DNA of 64,000 nucleotides from Sanderia malayensis (taxonomy: Eukaryota; Cnidaria; Scyphozoa; Semaeostomeae; Pelagiidae), in the NCBI GenBank assembly GCA_013076295.1, contig RQOL01000658.1, positions 1,798,001 to 1,862,000 on the forward strand. The letters are read 5' to 3'. The notes beneath the pieces were generated by a model. That model did no database searches, was not told the DNA's origin, and saw only the letters and a program-made list of their open reading frames with translations. Below, piece after piece: positions 1 to 10,564 of this stretch. Every line of letters begins with the position of its first letter. Position 1 is the first letter of the stretch. The position numbers and the translations under genes are program-made.

Positions 1-3000
1 ACCCAGCCGTTCTTCAGAATACTTGGCCAAGCAATTGGCAAAACTCTTTTGGCAATAAAAGATAGCATTACTGGTTTGTACTTTGCACTCTGCAAGTTTG
101 CTTTAGTTTATTGCATCATTTTCTTCCCTGCTTGAGTCTTGATAGCTCAGCATTGGATTATGGCTGTTGATCAATGAGCCATACTCATTAATTAGCAACA
201 GGCAATATTTATTTTCAATAGCAGGCCAGGGGTTCTGGCAGCTATACAGGTGATGTGGGCCTGTGGTTTGTGCCCCCAGAATGATATTTTTGAACGAATA
301 TTCTTGTTACTCATTTGCCAATCTCAAAGTGGTGGACAATTGAGTCAACTGACAGCTTGTAATTTGTGATTCTGACCATTTGGGGGTTCAAATCCATGAA
401 GGTTACCCTTTAAGGTTATGAAGTCAAGGGCCTTAACCATTAAGCTACACCATCGTAATGAATCATGTTGATTAATCAATGAATCGCGATCGCTAATCAT
501 TAAGAACAATGATTGTTATTTTGCAGAATCAAAGGATCGCTCGTTGGGATTCACCAGCCAGATTTTATCCATGGCATGTGTACATAATCATGGCAGTAAG
601 TAAATAAAGATATCATTTTGCATATCTAGCTACCGTAAATTCTCTATTAAGCCCCCCCTCTCAATTAAGCCCCCCTCTCTAATTAGCCCCCCCTTTTCAG
701 AGAGAAAAATTTAATAAGCCCCCCCTCTCAATTTAGCCCCCCCCCAAATCTTCACTGATGACAAAATAAGTAAACTTGACAAACAACTGAGATTTTCATT
801 TTATTCATTGGTCGTTCAATACTTCTCAACAAATTCAAATTCAAATCATTTAGTAGATATAAACGTTTTTCACACAGACTTCATTGAATAATGTATTTCA
901 TGTATTATTTAATGTATTTCCACCACTGAAAATGGTTTTCTATTACAAAATATTTTTTAAGCCCCCTCTCTCAATTTAGCCCCCCCTCTCTAATAAGCCC
1001 CCTCTTTAAAGTACTGAAAAACAATAAGCCCCCCGGGGGGCTTAAAAGAGAATTTACGGTAATTGAATTATAATATCTTCAAACCTTCTATGGTTCACTG
1101 ACTATTGATCCTGAAGCATTATTTAGATTAGTTGTTGACAATTAGAGTGAATTTCAACGAAAGTTTTTGAGAGGACAAAGGGGTAAATATTGCTCAAGTG
1201 TTTTAGAAACATTGATGCATCATTAAATACAGATGCCTGCATATTTGCGTATTTTTAAGTGTCAAAAGAAATTGGTCAGAATCATCAAAGCATTAGATAA
1301 TGAATATGTAGCACATTCAGCAACAATTGCGAGTTTATTAACATAATTCATTTTTTTATTCTTAAGAACTTTTGAAATTTTTCAATAGAAGTTTCTATTG
1401 TTTTTGTTTTCTCTTGCGAAGCAACTTCGTGCGTTTAGTTGTGAGGTCGTTTCTTATTGGTTGATTCCTGGCGTTTTGTTTTCGCTATTTTGCAGTTGAA
1501 GTGTACACCGTACTTCTTCCTGTGTTGCAGAAAATGGTGGCTGGGAGTCCGCTTGGATGTCGAATATGTTCCAAGCTGTTTTCATCGGTAAAAGATTCGC
1601 ATTTGGAAGCTGTGCTGGAGCCGTTACTAAAGAAGTGTATCAAGTATGTTTTTATGTCAAAATTTTTTCTTTATTGTTAGTAAACGCTGGGTTTTGTAGT
1701 GGTTAAATTTACAAAGGTTGGAAGCCTGCGAGGAGCGAAGCATGTTTCTCGCCACGAAGTTTTGAGTCAGACCAGCGGAGAGTGGAGAACGACGCAAATT
1801 TTCAGGCGTATTAAACTTGCAGATTCTTGTGTTGACATAATGCTTACCATGTTTTCTTTGGTTCTAGGTACAATTTCTTGTTCAGTCTGTTTGGTGACAT
1901 TGCGTCGAATGAAAATCAAAAACTGCGATTTCTCATGACACATAAATTTCTGCTTCATCGGTTTTATGAAAAGGTAGACCTCGTACCTATTCAATATTGT
2001 ATAAAATCACTTTCTCCTTCGCTTCCCGGCCACTGCTATTATGACCCATGTTTTTAATAACAATATTCATGATTTTCTAGGATCAAATTCCATTATCGAT
2101 AATTGGGTATCTGGCTGAAAGCAGAGTGGAATCAAAGAGAATTTTAATAGAGGTATTATGAAAGTAGTTTATCTCCTTGAAGCCATTGCTACCCTTACTG
2201 CGCATTACCTTGTATTGTTTCAGTAGCGTGTCCTTTGCATTGACGATTCACAATTTTGCTCGTTTTTACCAGACTTTGCACAAACTATTAGACGTTTGGG
2301 GGAATTCAAACGCATTGAAGCACCGTTCCTACGATCAGCATGTTTACATTTCGAAATGCATCCTTCTTTCGATTGGATTTTTAAACCAGAAACCAACCCA
2401 TTCTGAAAGCTCAAAAGTTGCGGAACTCAGGAATGGTAAGAGAATTTAAATTACCTCGTACATTGAGAACTGTTTGATTTCAAGTTGTGAGCAATGAGTG
2501 AGTACTCAAGCTCTTTTTTGTCTCGTTTTTTCAGCTCTGATTTCTAAATTGCTGGAAACCTTGCCACCACATTTACAGTGTCCGATTGAAAAGGTATGTC
2601 CAACTGTTCTTTTCGCCTGCGTCTAATCATTGTTGCACGAGTTCCAGTCCAGCTGTTGCTCTTGGATGAATTCAGAACCCTTCCATTAAATTAACCAGCA
2701 ACATTAAATAAAATATGTTACATAAACATTCATTATTTGGGAGCGATACTGGTACTCGAACTCGTCCACTCTGAATTGTGTTGACTCAGAATGCACCACC
2801 TTATCCACTCTTCTATTTCACCCACCACCACCCCAAATTTCAAGATGCATTATATAGCTAACAGGCTGTCCCCAAAGGTCTCGTGTTCGAGCCCCTCCAT
2901 GTCAAAAGCATTTTATTTCATAATAATAATTTTTATTTCCACCGTTTGAATGAATTTTTGAATAAAATTGGATCGTGAAAATAGGCAACTAAATGCAATG

Positions 3001-6000
3001 TTAACTTACACCTGATGTTAGCAGTTGCAGTGGAATCGAACTCTTGCTGTTAGTGTCTTGTTATTTGGATCATGATCGAACGCCTTACTGACCTTTCTAT
3101 CTGCCCACCACCACCCCAAATTGAAAGTTCCATTATATACCTAACATGCTGTCCCCAAAGGTCTTGTGTTCGACTCCCGTCGCGTATGGACTTTTTTTCT
3201 TGATGATTTTGTGATTTATTAATTTTATTTCTAGATTGTAGTAATTTTATTTTCCAACAGTTTCGCATCCTTGGCATGATAATTGCGCAAGAAATCACGC
3301 GGACTGCTCCACAAAAGGGAATCGAACCACTGCAATTTGAGGTTTGCTTCATGAAAGTTAAATCCTTTATAGCTCTTGCAACATTACTCAATTTATAATA
3401 GAGATATTAAATATGTTGACCATACGTCACCAGTCCTTATTTATTTTATTGTTTGAATATTATAGTTAATATCATCAAAATACTACTTCTGTTTAGTTTG
3501 AAAGAGATGAACATTCAAAGTATTTGGCATCACTCGCATCTGATCCTTCACAAGCAGTTAGACATGAATTTCTTGAATTGAACTCAGAAGATAAACTCTT
3601 AAGTTACAGTGAAGAAACTAATGAAAATGAGTCACGAATGCCCCACGAAATAATTCCAAACAAGTCCAGAGAAGATTCTGAATTAGACAGGTAATGAGAT
3701 CGTAATTTTTTATACCATCATCATCATTTTCAGTATCATCATTTTATTCATTCATTCATTTATTTATTCAATCATTCATTTATTTATTCATTCAACCATT
3801 GTGATTGTTTTTCTTTATTTCAGTGATGATGATTTAGAACCGTACCTAATGGATGAAGATGATGATGATTTGATAAATGGAGTGAGGCCTCCTGCTTACT
3901 TGAAAGACTGTATCGCAGGTTCGTGAAACTAAATTTATCATTCAAAGAATTGTGCTCTATTTTCAGTTGTCATGTCGGGTTGTGCTTTCATTTCATTTCG
4001 TGTGTCATTTTGAAAGAAGTCATAGAATGTCTCTGCATCCTGATGTATAAAGTAATTCTTTTTCATGCCATGTCAGATTACATCTTTATAGCCCTGCCTT
4101 GTCCTGTTGGTCGTGGTTTGTTCTATCATACATCAATTGGTCTTTGTATTATCTCCAATAGGGCTATTATCAAAAGATGATCCATGTCGCTTGGAAGCTT
4201 GCCTTTCAGTCGCTGAGAAGCTCATACGTGGACAGCAGACAGTACTACCAGAGGTATGATCTAACGTCAGACTCGTATTCTGCTATCATAATGCAGCATT
4301 ATTTCCGTTTATTATTGCTAATGCCATTGCTCATCGTATTTTGCAACAGACTATCTTGGAGTTGGTGAAGGTCCTGCTTTATCTTCAAGATAACTATGAC
4401 ACAATGAATTTTGTTATTCTGAGACAAGAGGCAATGGTTGCAGCTTTAGTGAAATGTCCCAAATCGGTAACAATTTATTTCATATTATTCCTTTTGTTGT
4501 TTTAACTGCTTTTCAAACAAGATCTTGCCTTTCTTTACCTTTATAACACCTTGTGATGGATTAATCTATTTGAGTTGGTTCGGTATTCTAAGAAGCATGT
4601 GATGGCGATTTATTTTTACTTTCAGGTCGCAAATTACCTCACTACAGAGTTTTACGAGGAAAATTACAACCTTAGACAGAGGATGGACATGTTAGAGGTA
4701 TGGAGATTTTTATCACAGACTTTATCATATCTTTGTTAACCTTTAGTGCCAATTGGCATCCAGATAGTTTGTGATGGTTGATTTGTCTGTTGTAGGTGAT
4801 TTCTGCAGCTGCGCAGGAGCTTTCTCAGCCAATAGAATCGAATGCATCGGCATTTCAAAGACATCTTCCTTTGCCAAAAGTGCAAGGAGCACGACCTTTA
4901 AAGGAGAAACCAAACTGGCAATTGATTGTAGAAGAACGAGTAAAAAGTAAAACTCGGATTATTTCCCATGTACGTGGCTTTTCTATTTATTTTCACATTT
5001 AATAAAGTTTGATTTAGTCCCGAATAAACCTATGAAGACTTAACAAGAAGAATGACTCTTATCATCATTGTGTTAACATGCTTCTACAAAGCTTGCAGAG
5101 CCACACAACTTGCATGTTGCCATAACGAATACTTCTATATTTTCTGCATTGCATGCATGTTATTGTAGGCCAAGGTGATGGAAGAAAATTCAGTTATGTC
5201 CAAAATTAATATTATTTTTTATTTGATAGGGTCGAACTAATCCTGAGCCTAAACCAGTTCAAAATCGATTTTTTGAAGTTGCTGGTGACTTCTTTTTTCC
5301 TTTATTGAGAAAGTTTGACAGGTTATTAATCATCTTTTTATTCTTGCATTCTTCTTGAATTTTTATTCTATTTTTATAATTTATTGTGCCAATTACTTTA
5401 TGACTACAATAAAATTCTGATAACTCGAACCTTTAAGGGACCGATGAAAATGGTTCGAGTTAACGAGGGTTGTTGTTATCTCATTACACTGGACGAACAA
5501 CAACTCTAATGGGATATTCTACTAAGATGAACCTGATGACGATACCACTTTATCTTTTTAGGAAATTAAACACGTTTGATCTTCTTGGCGAAGATAATCT
5601 TGTTCTTGGCAAATTCATTCATACTCTTGGAAACGTTATCAAAGCGGCCAGTGGCCTAAATGTACGTCAATTATTGTTTTTATCGCATGTTTATTGAGCT
5701 TCTGTAAACATATGCTTCGATTAAACGCCTGCGTCTATTCGAGGGGGCGTTTATTGAAAAAAATTTTTAAATACGGGGTGGCCTTTATGCGAGGAGGCGT
5801 TTAAAAGAAGGGGCGTTTAATCGAATCATTACGGTATATAGTCTTATTAACGTGAGCGTCGTGTCTTATCACCTGATTTTCAGCCAAAACTAATGACATC
5901 AGCTAGCTACAAATGTGAATGCGACTTTGAATGCTGTGCTAGCTATTCCATTATTGATAATGGTATTCTTTGCGTTATAGATCACAAGACTAATGGCTAA

Positions 6001-9000
6001 AGCATTGCTGGATTTCATATGGAATATACGCTTTCACAAAGAACCGTATGTACTCTGATATTTCTATTGGCATATACTGTCAAATAAAACAATTTATATC
6101 TACGTGTTTTAAGAATGGGATATTTGTCCCTGGTTTGACCAACATCTGGCCAGGGGCGGTCTGGCAGCACAATTGCAGGGTGGCTGGCAAACCAAAGGGG
6201 CCCGGTTTAGGGTGGTCCAAGTCTTCGAAAAGGGCCCGTAAATCCATTTTACGATAAAAATCAGAAGGCCCGGGTGGCGATCGCCACTTTGCCACCCGGG
6301 CCAGACCGCCCATGCATCTGGCTAATTAAGAGGAATATTGTCGACCTTCGAAATTACAACGCCACTCAAAATGTTCTTACTTTCCATGATATAACAAAAG
6401 AAGTCACCAATAGTTTCTAATAGATTATAATATGGTTGTTATACACACGTATAGTTATATAATTTATTAAAAATCTCTTCTTCATAGGTTCGTTCGTCAG
6501 GCACTGATGTATGCTCTGTGTATGACAGTGTTGTCGTGTCCAACGCATATCCTCATCACTGAACTTTATCCCGATTTATCCGAATGTCACAATTGGATCC
6601 AAGGTAATTATGTTAGCTATTACTTATGCATTTATCAACGCTGACAGAATTTGGAAAACGTGGAAACTTTCGACCCTTTCTAAAATGTTTTTTTGTCCTT
6701 TTTCAATGTTCTATTGTCCTTCGATGCTCTCCTGTCCTTCGATACTCTCTTGTCTTTTACTGTTTTTATCGATGTCTTTTCTACTGGTTCTGATATTTGC
6801 AGTTCGCTTCTTTCTCCTGTCTGCCTGCATTTTCTCGTTGAAGCTCATGTTCCATGGCAGTCATCAGTCCAATCAATGTGACGCTGCCCCTTTCCACCGA
6901 GAACTCCTTCAGTGCTGATATATACTTGAATGCTTCGCCAACTGAATCGATCTTATGCACCTGCGCACTTGTCGACGGGGTACTAAACCCCTTGTTTACC
7001 ATAACAACGCCATTGTTTGGTGGGGGCATTGAGACTGGGGGCCGTTGTTGAGTATAAACAATGGGGTAGGGAATGTGTGCCATGCTGTAAGATGGGGTGA
7101 TATGAAGCGACTGCTCTTGCTTAGCAGACATATTATTCTGCATTGAATACACATTGTTGTTATTGATCTGTTGTGGTTCTCCTTCAGTCTGCTCGTTACT
7201 TTGGCGACCATTCTCTGATAACTCAACATCATCTTCACGATGCTGACGATGATGTAATTGTTGCTGTTGTTGTTGACTCTCTTCTGCTTGCGTGGTGCCT
7301 CTTCCATTTGACGAAGAAGGGTTTATTCTCACCATGGTTACGCCTTCTTGATAAAAGTTCGATTTGCGCGGTAGGTCGTAACGCCGCTTAAAACTCTCCA
7401 ACCACCCGTTCGACGCTTTGAACACATCCTGCAACCCAAGCTCTCTGGTTATGCTTATGGCTTTAGCTTGAATCATTGGCCCTGTTATCAATCGATTAGA
7501 CTGCTCGACCTGTTGTTTATACCACAACAAAACCCGTTCATTAATGTCCTCAGAGGTGCGCCTCAACCTGGCTCGCTTTCTCCACGAGCCAAGACCATCT
7601 TTATAATACCCGAGTATTTCTTCCCTTCGCTTTAACAGACATTGAACCTGCGTTTTGGATATACCAAATTGTTTGGCAAGTTGTCTCTGGCTGCGACCAG
7701 TGGACGCTGCTTCGATTACTTTCACTTTATCAGCAATGCACAGCTCCACTCTTTTGATATAAGACTTATGCTGCTTTTGCTGTGGCGTGTTTTCATCTTC
7801 GCCTTCATCCTGCTGGATAATATCGCCTTGTCCAGCAATTTTGTTTACTTCTGGAATCAAAACCATAGGCAGAATTTCTGCTTGCTCTTGCTCGTCTGTA
7901 ACTAATGTTGATTCTCTGGTGATTGCCGTGGTTTCATTATCTTCATTTTGCTGGTCTTCAGGCTGACGTATTTCGCTCATTTCAATCGTCAATATATCCT
8001 GTTCTGGTCCACAATTCTGTGTAAACTCACTGGACTCATCCATCTTCTATTTCGACCTGTTCAGAATAATATACTCGCTCTCTGGCTGATTTTTATCTCC
8101 CAAACATCGACCACTTTACGCGCCCAGTCGGTTGTTTTTGATTTTCCAGCAACGCACTTTGCACTGTTGTTCTGTTAAATATTAAAATTTGTATCTTTCG
8201 ATCGAACTTGTTGTCTCAATATTCAGAAAACTATGAATTTAAACGCGAACATTCGAAAAGAAGCCATGAATTTCCCGATTAAAGAACGTAAGCTGGTCAG
8301 TTCCGCTAAGTCCCGGGGGGCTAGACTCGTCAACAAACTAATCAAACTCCATTAAAAATATTTCTTTTTTCAACGCCATTTTTCAACATGATTGCCCCCG
8401 AGTTGATTTGTTTGACGATATTGAATAGTCTTTGGTTTCCTTTTGTGTGGTCACATTCGGTTGGCAGGTGGTCGTTAAGGAATGTTTTTGTTATTCAAAT
8501 TAACCTCAGTTTTGTTTGCCATGTGGTCGAATTAACAAACCATGTGACCAACAATCCTTGACACATGATGTAGACCACAGGGCACAAATGTTGGTTGTAC
8601 ATAATTTATCAAATCTTTCTTGTCAATGCAGGATGGGCAAAATAAAGTAACCCCCCTAACATGAAAATTTGTAGAAAATTCATCTCAACGAACAACTTTC
8701 GGGAATTTCTACCGTACAATATTTTGCTCAAAAGACATCTTGTGTAAAAATATTTCGTAATTATCTTGAATCATCTTTGAGCCGTTGTGGTTTTAAAACT
8801 TAAAAATTAATATACAATAAATATTTTGTTTAGGGGGCTATTTTTTTGGCCCACCCTGTATATGGTGATAAATTTATTTATACTAATGTTATTCTCTATC
8901 AACAGATATTGCAAACCGTGACACCGACCAGGATTGCCAGAAAATCGCGATTCAGACACATTTATTGATTTCTTCAACAATACAAAATGCTGCAACTATT

Positions 9001-9006
9001 TCCTGA
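1..9006 (+). CDS. TELO2: TELO2 (TEL2), telomere maintenance 2 homologue, 5'-partial, 19 exons visible
   Basis: TEL2 works with TTI1 and TTI2 and the R2TP/HSP90 system to mature and stabilise PIKK kinases (ATM, ATR, mTOR, DNA-PKcs, SMG1). Exons: 1-73, 527-595, 1496-1643, 1868-1973, 2081-2152, 2273-2435, 2535-2593, 3261-3341, 3497-3690, 3824-3918, 4162-4253, 4350-4466, 4626-4697, 4796-4969, 5230-5321, 5562-5661, 5981-6045, 6488-6603, 8906-9006. All are GT-AG and phase-consistent. They give 662 C-terminal residues (human protein 837). Recognisable blocks include VEERVKSKTR, the FFFPLLRKFD strand, TFDLLGEDNLVLGKF and FVRQALMYAL. An acidic linker after exon 9 holds Ser-Asp-Asp-Asp, with the Ser codon split by an intron. 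It corresponds to the human CK2 site that recruits PIH1D1. Stop TGA at 9004-9006. The N-terminal third lies left of the window. Confidence 0.95.
631..1061. mobile_element. TA-flanked MITE with CCGTAAATT ends and internal C-run arrays
   Basis: Ends form a 27-bp inverted repeat with one mismatch (TACCGTAAATTCTCTATTAA against the reverse complement of the right end, then both continue into a run of C). TA on each side fits a Tc1/mariner-type insertion. The interior near both ends repeats a TTAAGCCCCCC-like motif several times. It lies in the TELO2 intron 596-1495. Confidence 0.75.
2741..3185 (-). mobile_element. Composite tRNA-like SINE, copy 1
   Basis: Near-identical, in opposite orientation, to 18633-19062. 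Contains repeated tRNA B-box-like sequences (TGTTCGAGCCCC, TGTTCGACTCCC on this strand; TCGAACTC types in reverse) and two copies of a CCACCACCACCCCAAAT block followed by a TATATAGCTAACAGGCTG-type segment. Two tRNA-like modules in alternating orientation make up the element. It lies in the TELO2 intron 2594-3260. Confidence 0.6.
5700..5838. mobile_element. Decayed TA-type MITE with GGGGGCGTTTATT motifs
   Basis: Inverted ends CTTCGATTAAACGCC (left) and GGCGTTTAATCGAATC (right). The right end finishes in ACGGTA. The left terminal bases are lost. Related in style to 49549-49693. Lies in a TELO2 intron. Confidence 0.5.
6151..6314. mobile_element. hAT-type MITE with perfect 8-bp target duplication
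   Basis: Terminal inverted repeats CAGGGGCGGTCTGGC and its near-complement GCCAGACCGCCCATG are flanked by CATCTGGC at 6143-6150 and again at 6315-6322. An 8-bp duplication with CAGGG-type ends is diagnostic of the hAT superfamily. The 164-bp element has no coding capacity and lies in the TELO2 intron 6046-6487. Confidence 0.85.
6781..8043 (-). CDS. Intronless CENP-B/Tigger-type HTH DNA-binding protein nested in a TELO2 intron
   Basis: Uninterrupted 420-residue ORF on the opposite strand inside the last TELO2 intron (6604-8905). Residues about 96-148 form a psq-type helix-turn-helix (core GRSQRQLAKQFGISKTQV). Residues about 162-228 form a CENP-B-type second HTH (LLWYKQQVE, then ASNGWLESFKRRYDL). 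This is the usual DNA-binding half of pogo/Tigger transposases and of CENP-B. The DDE nuclease domain that should follow is absent. In its place are a Gln/Asn-rich linker and a short helical C-terminal region (about 365-405, EAFKYISALKEF) like the tail after the DDE region in Tigger proteins. The start is the first in-frame Met, with an acidic N-terminus. An intact reading frame without a catalytic domain fits a domesticated DNA-binding protein. A recently decayed internal-deletion transposon is possible, but I saw no convincing flanking terminal inverted repeats. Confidence 0.85.
   Translation of the reverse strand: MDESSEFTQNCGPEQDILTIEMSEIRQPEDQQNEDNETTAITRESTLVTDEQEQAEILPMVLIPEVNKIAGQGDIIQQDEGEDENTPQQKQHKSYIKRVELCIADKVKVIEAASTGRSQRQLAKQFGISKTQVQCLLKRREEILGYYKDGLGSWRKRARLRRTSEDINERVLLWYKQQVEQSNRLITGPMIQAKAISITRELGLQDVFKASNGWLESFKRRYDLPRKSNFYQEGVTMVRINPSSSNGRGTTQAEESQQQQQQLHHRQHREDDVELSENGRQSNEQTEGEPQQINNNNVYSMQNNMSAKQEQSLHITPSYSMAHIPYPIVYTQQRPPVSMPPPNNGVVMVNKGFSTPSTSAQVHKIDSVGEAFKYISALKEFSVERGSVTLIGLMTAMEHELQRENAGRQEKEANCKYQNQ
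8639..8858. mobile_element. 220-bp MITE with CAGG(A/G)TGGGC ends
   Basis: Left end CAGGATGGGCAAAATAAAGT and the reverse complement of the right end CAGGGTGGGCCAAAAAAATA form an imperfect inverted repeat of about 30 bp that continues into a run of C. The ends resemble Tc1/mariner-type MITEs. A clean TA duplication is not visible on the left. Lies in the TELO2 last intron, upstream of the nested gene. Confidence 0.6.
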
Positions 9007-9013
9007 CAAAAAC

Positions 9014-9019
9014 AATAAA
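9014..9019 (+). terminator. Poly(A) signal for TELO2
   Basis: AATAAA begins 8 bases after the TELO2 stop codon. If used, the 3' UTR would be only about 20-35 nt. Confidence 0.6.
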
Positions 9020-9090
9020 TTGAGGTAATATGCAATTAACATTATTTTTTAAACTCTTGTCAGCATAATTTATCTTTGAACGAACGGAGG

Positions 9091-9259
9091 TACCGTATTT
9101 CCCTCTAATTAGCGCCCACCCTCTTTTAACCGCCCTGCAATAAGCGCCCACCCTAAAATCAACAAGTGTGAACTAATTTTTAAATTTTCGCTTTTTGCTT
9201 CAAATAATTTTGCAAAATGTTTAATAAGCGCCCGGGCTCTTATTAGAGGAAATACGGTA
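9091..9259. mobile_element. TA-flanked MITE with CCGTATTTCC ends
   Basis: Left end TACCGTATTTCCCTCTAATT and right end AGAGGAAATACGGTA are inverted complements flanked by TA. The interior repeats AATAAGCGCCCACCC-like motifs. It lies just beyond the TELO2 3' end. Confidence 0.7.
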
Positions 9260-9468
9260 TTCTTTTTATTAGAGGAAGCTAATTAGATTAATATTGGGGC
9301 GTCGTGGCTTGTGGGACAGGAGGCTTTAAAAATTGTTGGATTTTTGAAAATTTACTGTTTTGGTGGAATTTCTGACGGTAACAAAATTTCTAAACATGGG
9401 AATTTTGGGGAGCCTGTCCTTTAAGTATAGGCCATACGGCGCCCCAGAGTATACATCAAGAGACCTTC

Positions 9469-9566
9469 ACTCTGGGGTGTCGTAAGGCCTATACTTACGC
9501 CTCAGAGTATACGTCATAGGACCTTTACTCTGGGGCGTAAGTATAGGCCTTACGACACCCCAGAGT
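9469..9566. repeat. Perfect 33-bp inverted repeat within a nested repeat cluster
   Basis: 9469-9501 and 9534-9566 are exact reverse complements with a 32-bp spacer. Further partial copies of the CTCTGGGGCGTAAGTATA theme lie around it (about 9420-9620), so the region can fold in several alternative cruciforms. Confidence 0.85.
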
Positions 9567-9804
9567 AAAGGCCCCATGACGCATACTCTGGGGCGTAAGT
9601 ATACGTCCTGCCACGACGCCCTAAGAGTAGTCTTGTGTCACAGTAAACTTAGGAAGGTAGACTTGTGTTAGAGTAAGCTTGGTTAAGGTGATGTATATTA
9701 TCATCTATACCAGACTCAAGTTTGCAAAGATGGAATAGAAGAGAAGACAGGGAATTTGATGGAGAAGAGAACCTTAGAGGAGGAAAGAGAACTTATTGTG
9801 TCTA

Positions 9805-10025
9805 CTCTCCCTATTCCTCTTTCGCTCTTCTCCCCCTCTTTCTCTCTTTTCCTCCCTTCGCTCTTCTCCCCCTTTCTCTCTTCCCCTCTCCTTCCCTCTT
9901 TTCCTCCCTTCGCTCTTCTCCCCCTTTCTCTCTTCCCCTCTCCTTCTCTCTTCCCCCCTCCCTTCTCTCTTCTCCCCTCTTCTCTCCCTTTCGTCTTTTT
10001 CCTTTCTCCTCTTCTCTCGTTTATA
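9805..10025. repeat. Polypyrimidine minisatellite
   Basis: About 220 bp almost entirely C and T on the plus strand, with an imperfect repeat of about 50 bp (TTCGCTCTTCTCCCCC core). Open in several frames but low complexity, so not a gene. Mirror-like polypyrimidine tracts can form triplex DNA. Confidence 0.8.
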
Positions 10026-10459
10026 CTCTTGCTTTCTTCTAGTTCAACAACTATATAGTTGTGTTAAGTTTATCATATTACAAGATGACGCATAAAACAA
10101 TGAGATAATAGCGACGAATTTTTTAATAAAGAGAAAATCAAATTGAGTTGCCATCTTGTCTTCTTTTATTGAATTTTCTGTCTTCTTCAACTGAAAATAA
10201 AACAACAGCTGGTCAATACAACATATAGAAAACCTATACTTTGTTCAGCGTCAGTTATATGCGAAACTGCTTTGGCGTTTAGAGGCATTATGATCCTTAA
10301 AATATTAAATAAATTAAACAGGAGGTTCCTAGCTTAGTTTCTTAGATTTCTGGCAAAGTTGTGCAACGTTAATTAAATGAAACAATTAGAAGGAAAGTAA
10401 ATTAATGTCAAAGCAATACTCGCCGTTAAATGAGATGTTGAGAAGCCAAAGATGGCAAA

Positions 10460-10560
10460 GCCTTGAGCTGAAATCTTGGGTTATCGAAGCCTTGAGTTGA
10501 AGTCTTGGGTTATCGAAGCCTTGAGTTGAAGTCTTGGGTTATCGAAGCCTTGAGTTGAAA
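10460..10560. repeat. 29-bp tandem repeat, about 3.5 copies
   Basis: Units start at 10460, 10489, 10518 and 10547 (GCCTTGAGTTGAAGTCTTGG core, then GTTATCGAA). The first copy differs at a few bases. No coding context. Confidence 0.85.
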
Positions 10561-10564
10561 ACCA

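Noticed and set aside
1699..1938. 79-residue plus-strand ORF
   Set aside because: Out of frame with the real TELO2 exon 1868-1973 that it overlaps.
3050..3391. 113-residue minus-strand ORF
   Set aside because: Runs through the composite SINE and antisense to a TELO2 exon.
9722..10095. Three overlapping plus-strand ORFs rich in Ser, Leu, Pro and Phe
   Set aside because: They are the three readings of a polypyrimidine repeat; no domain or splice support.
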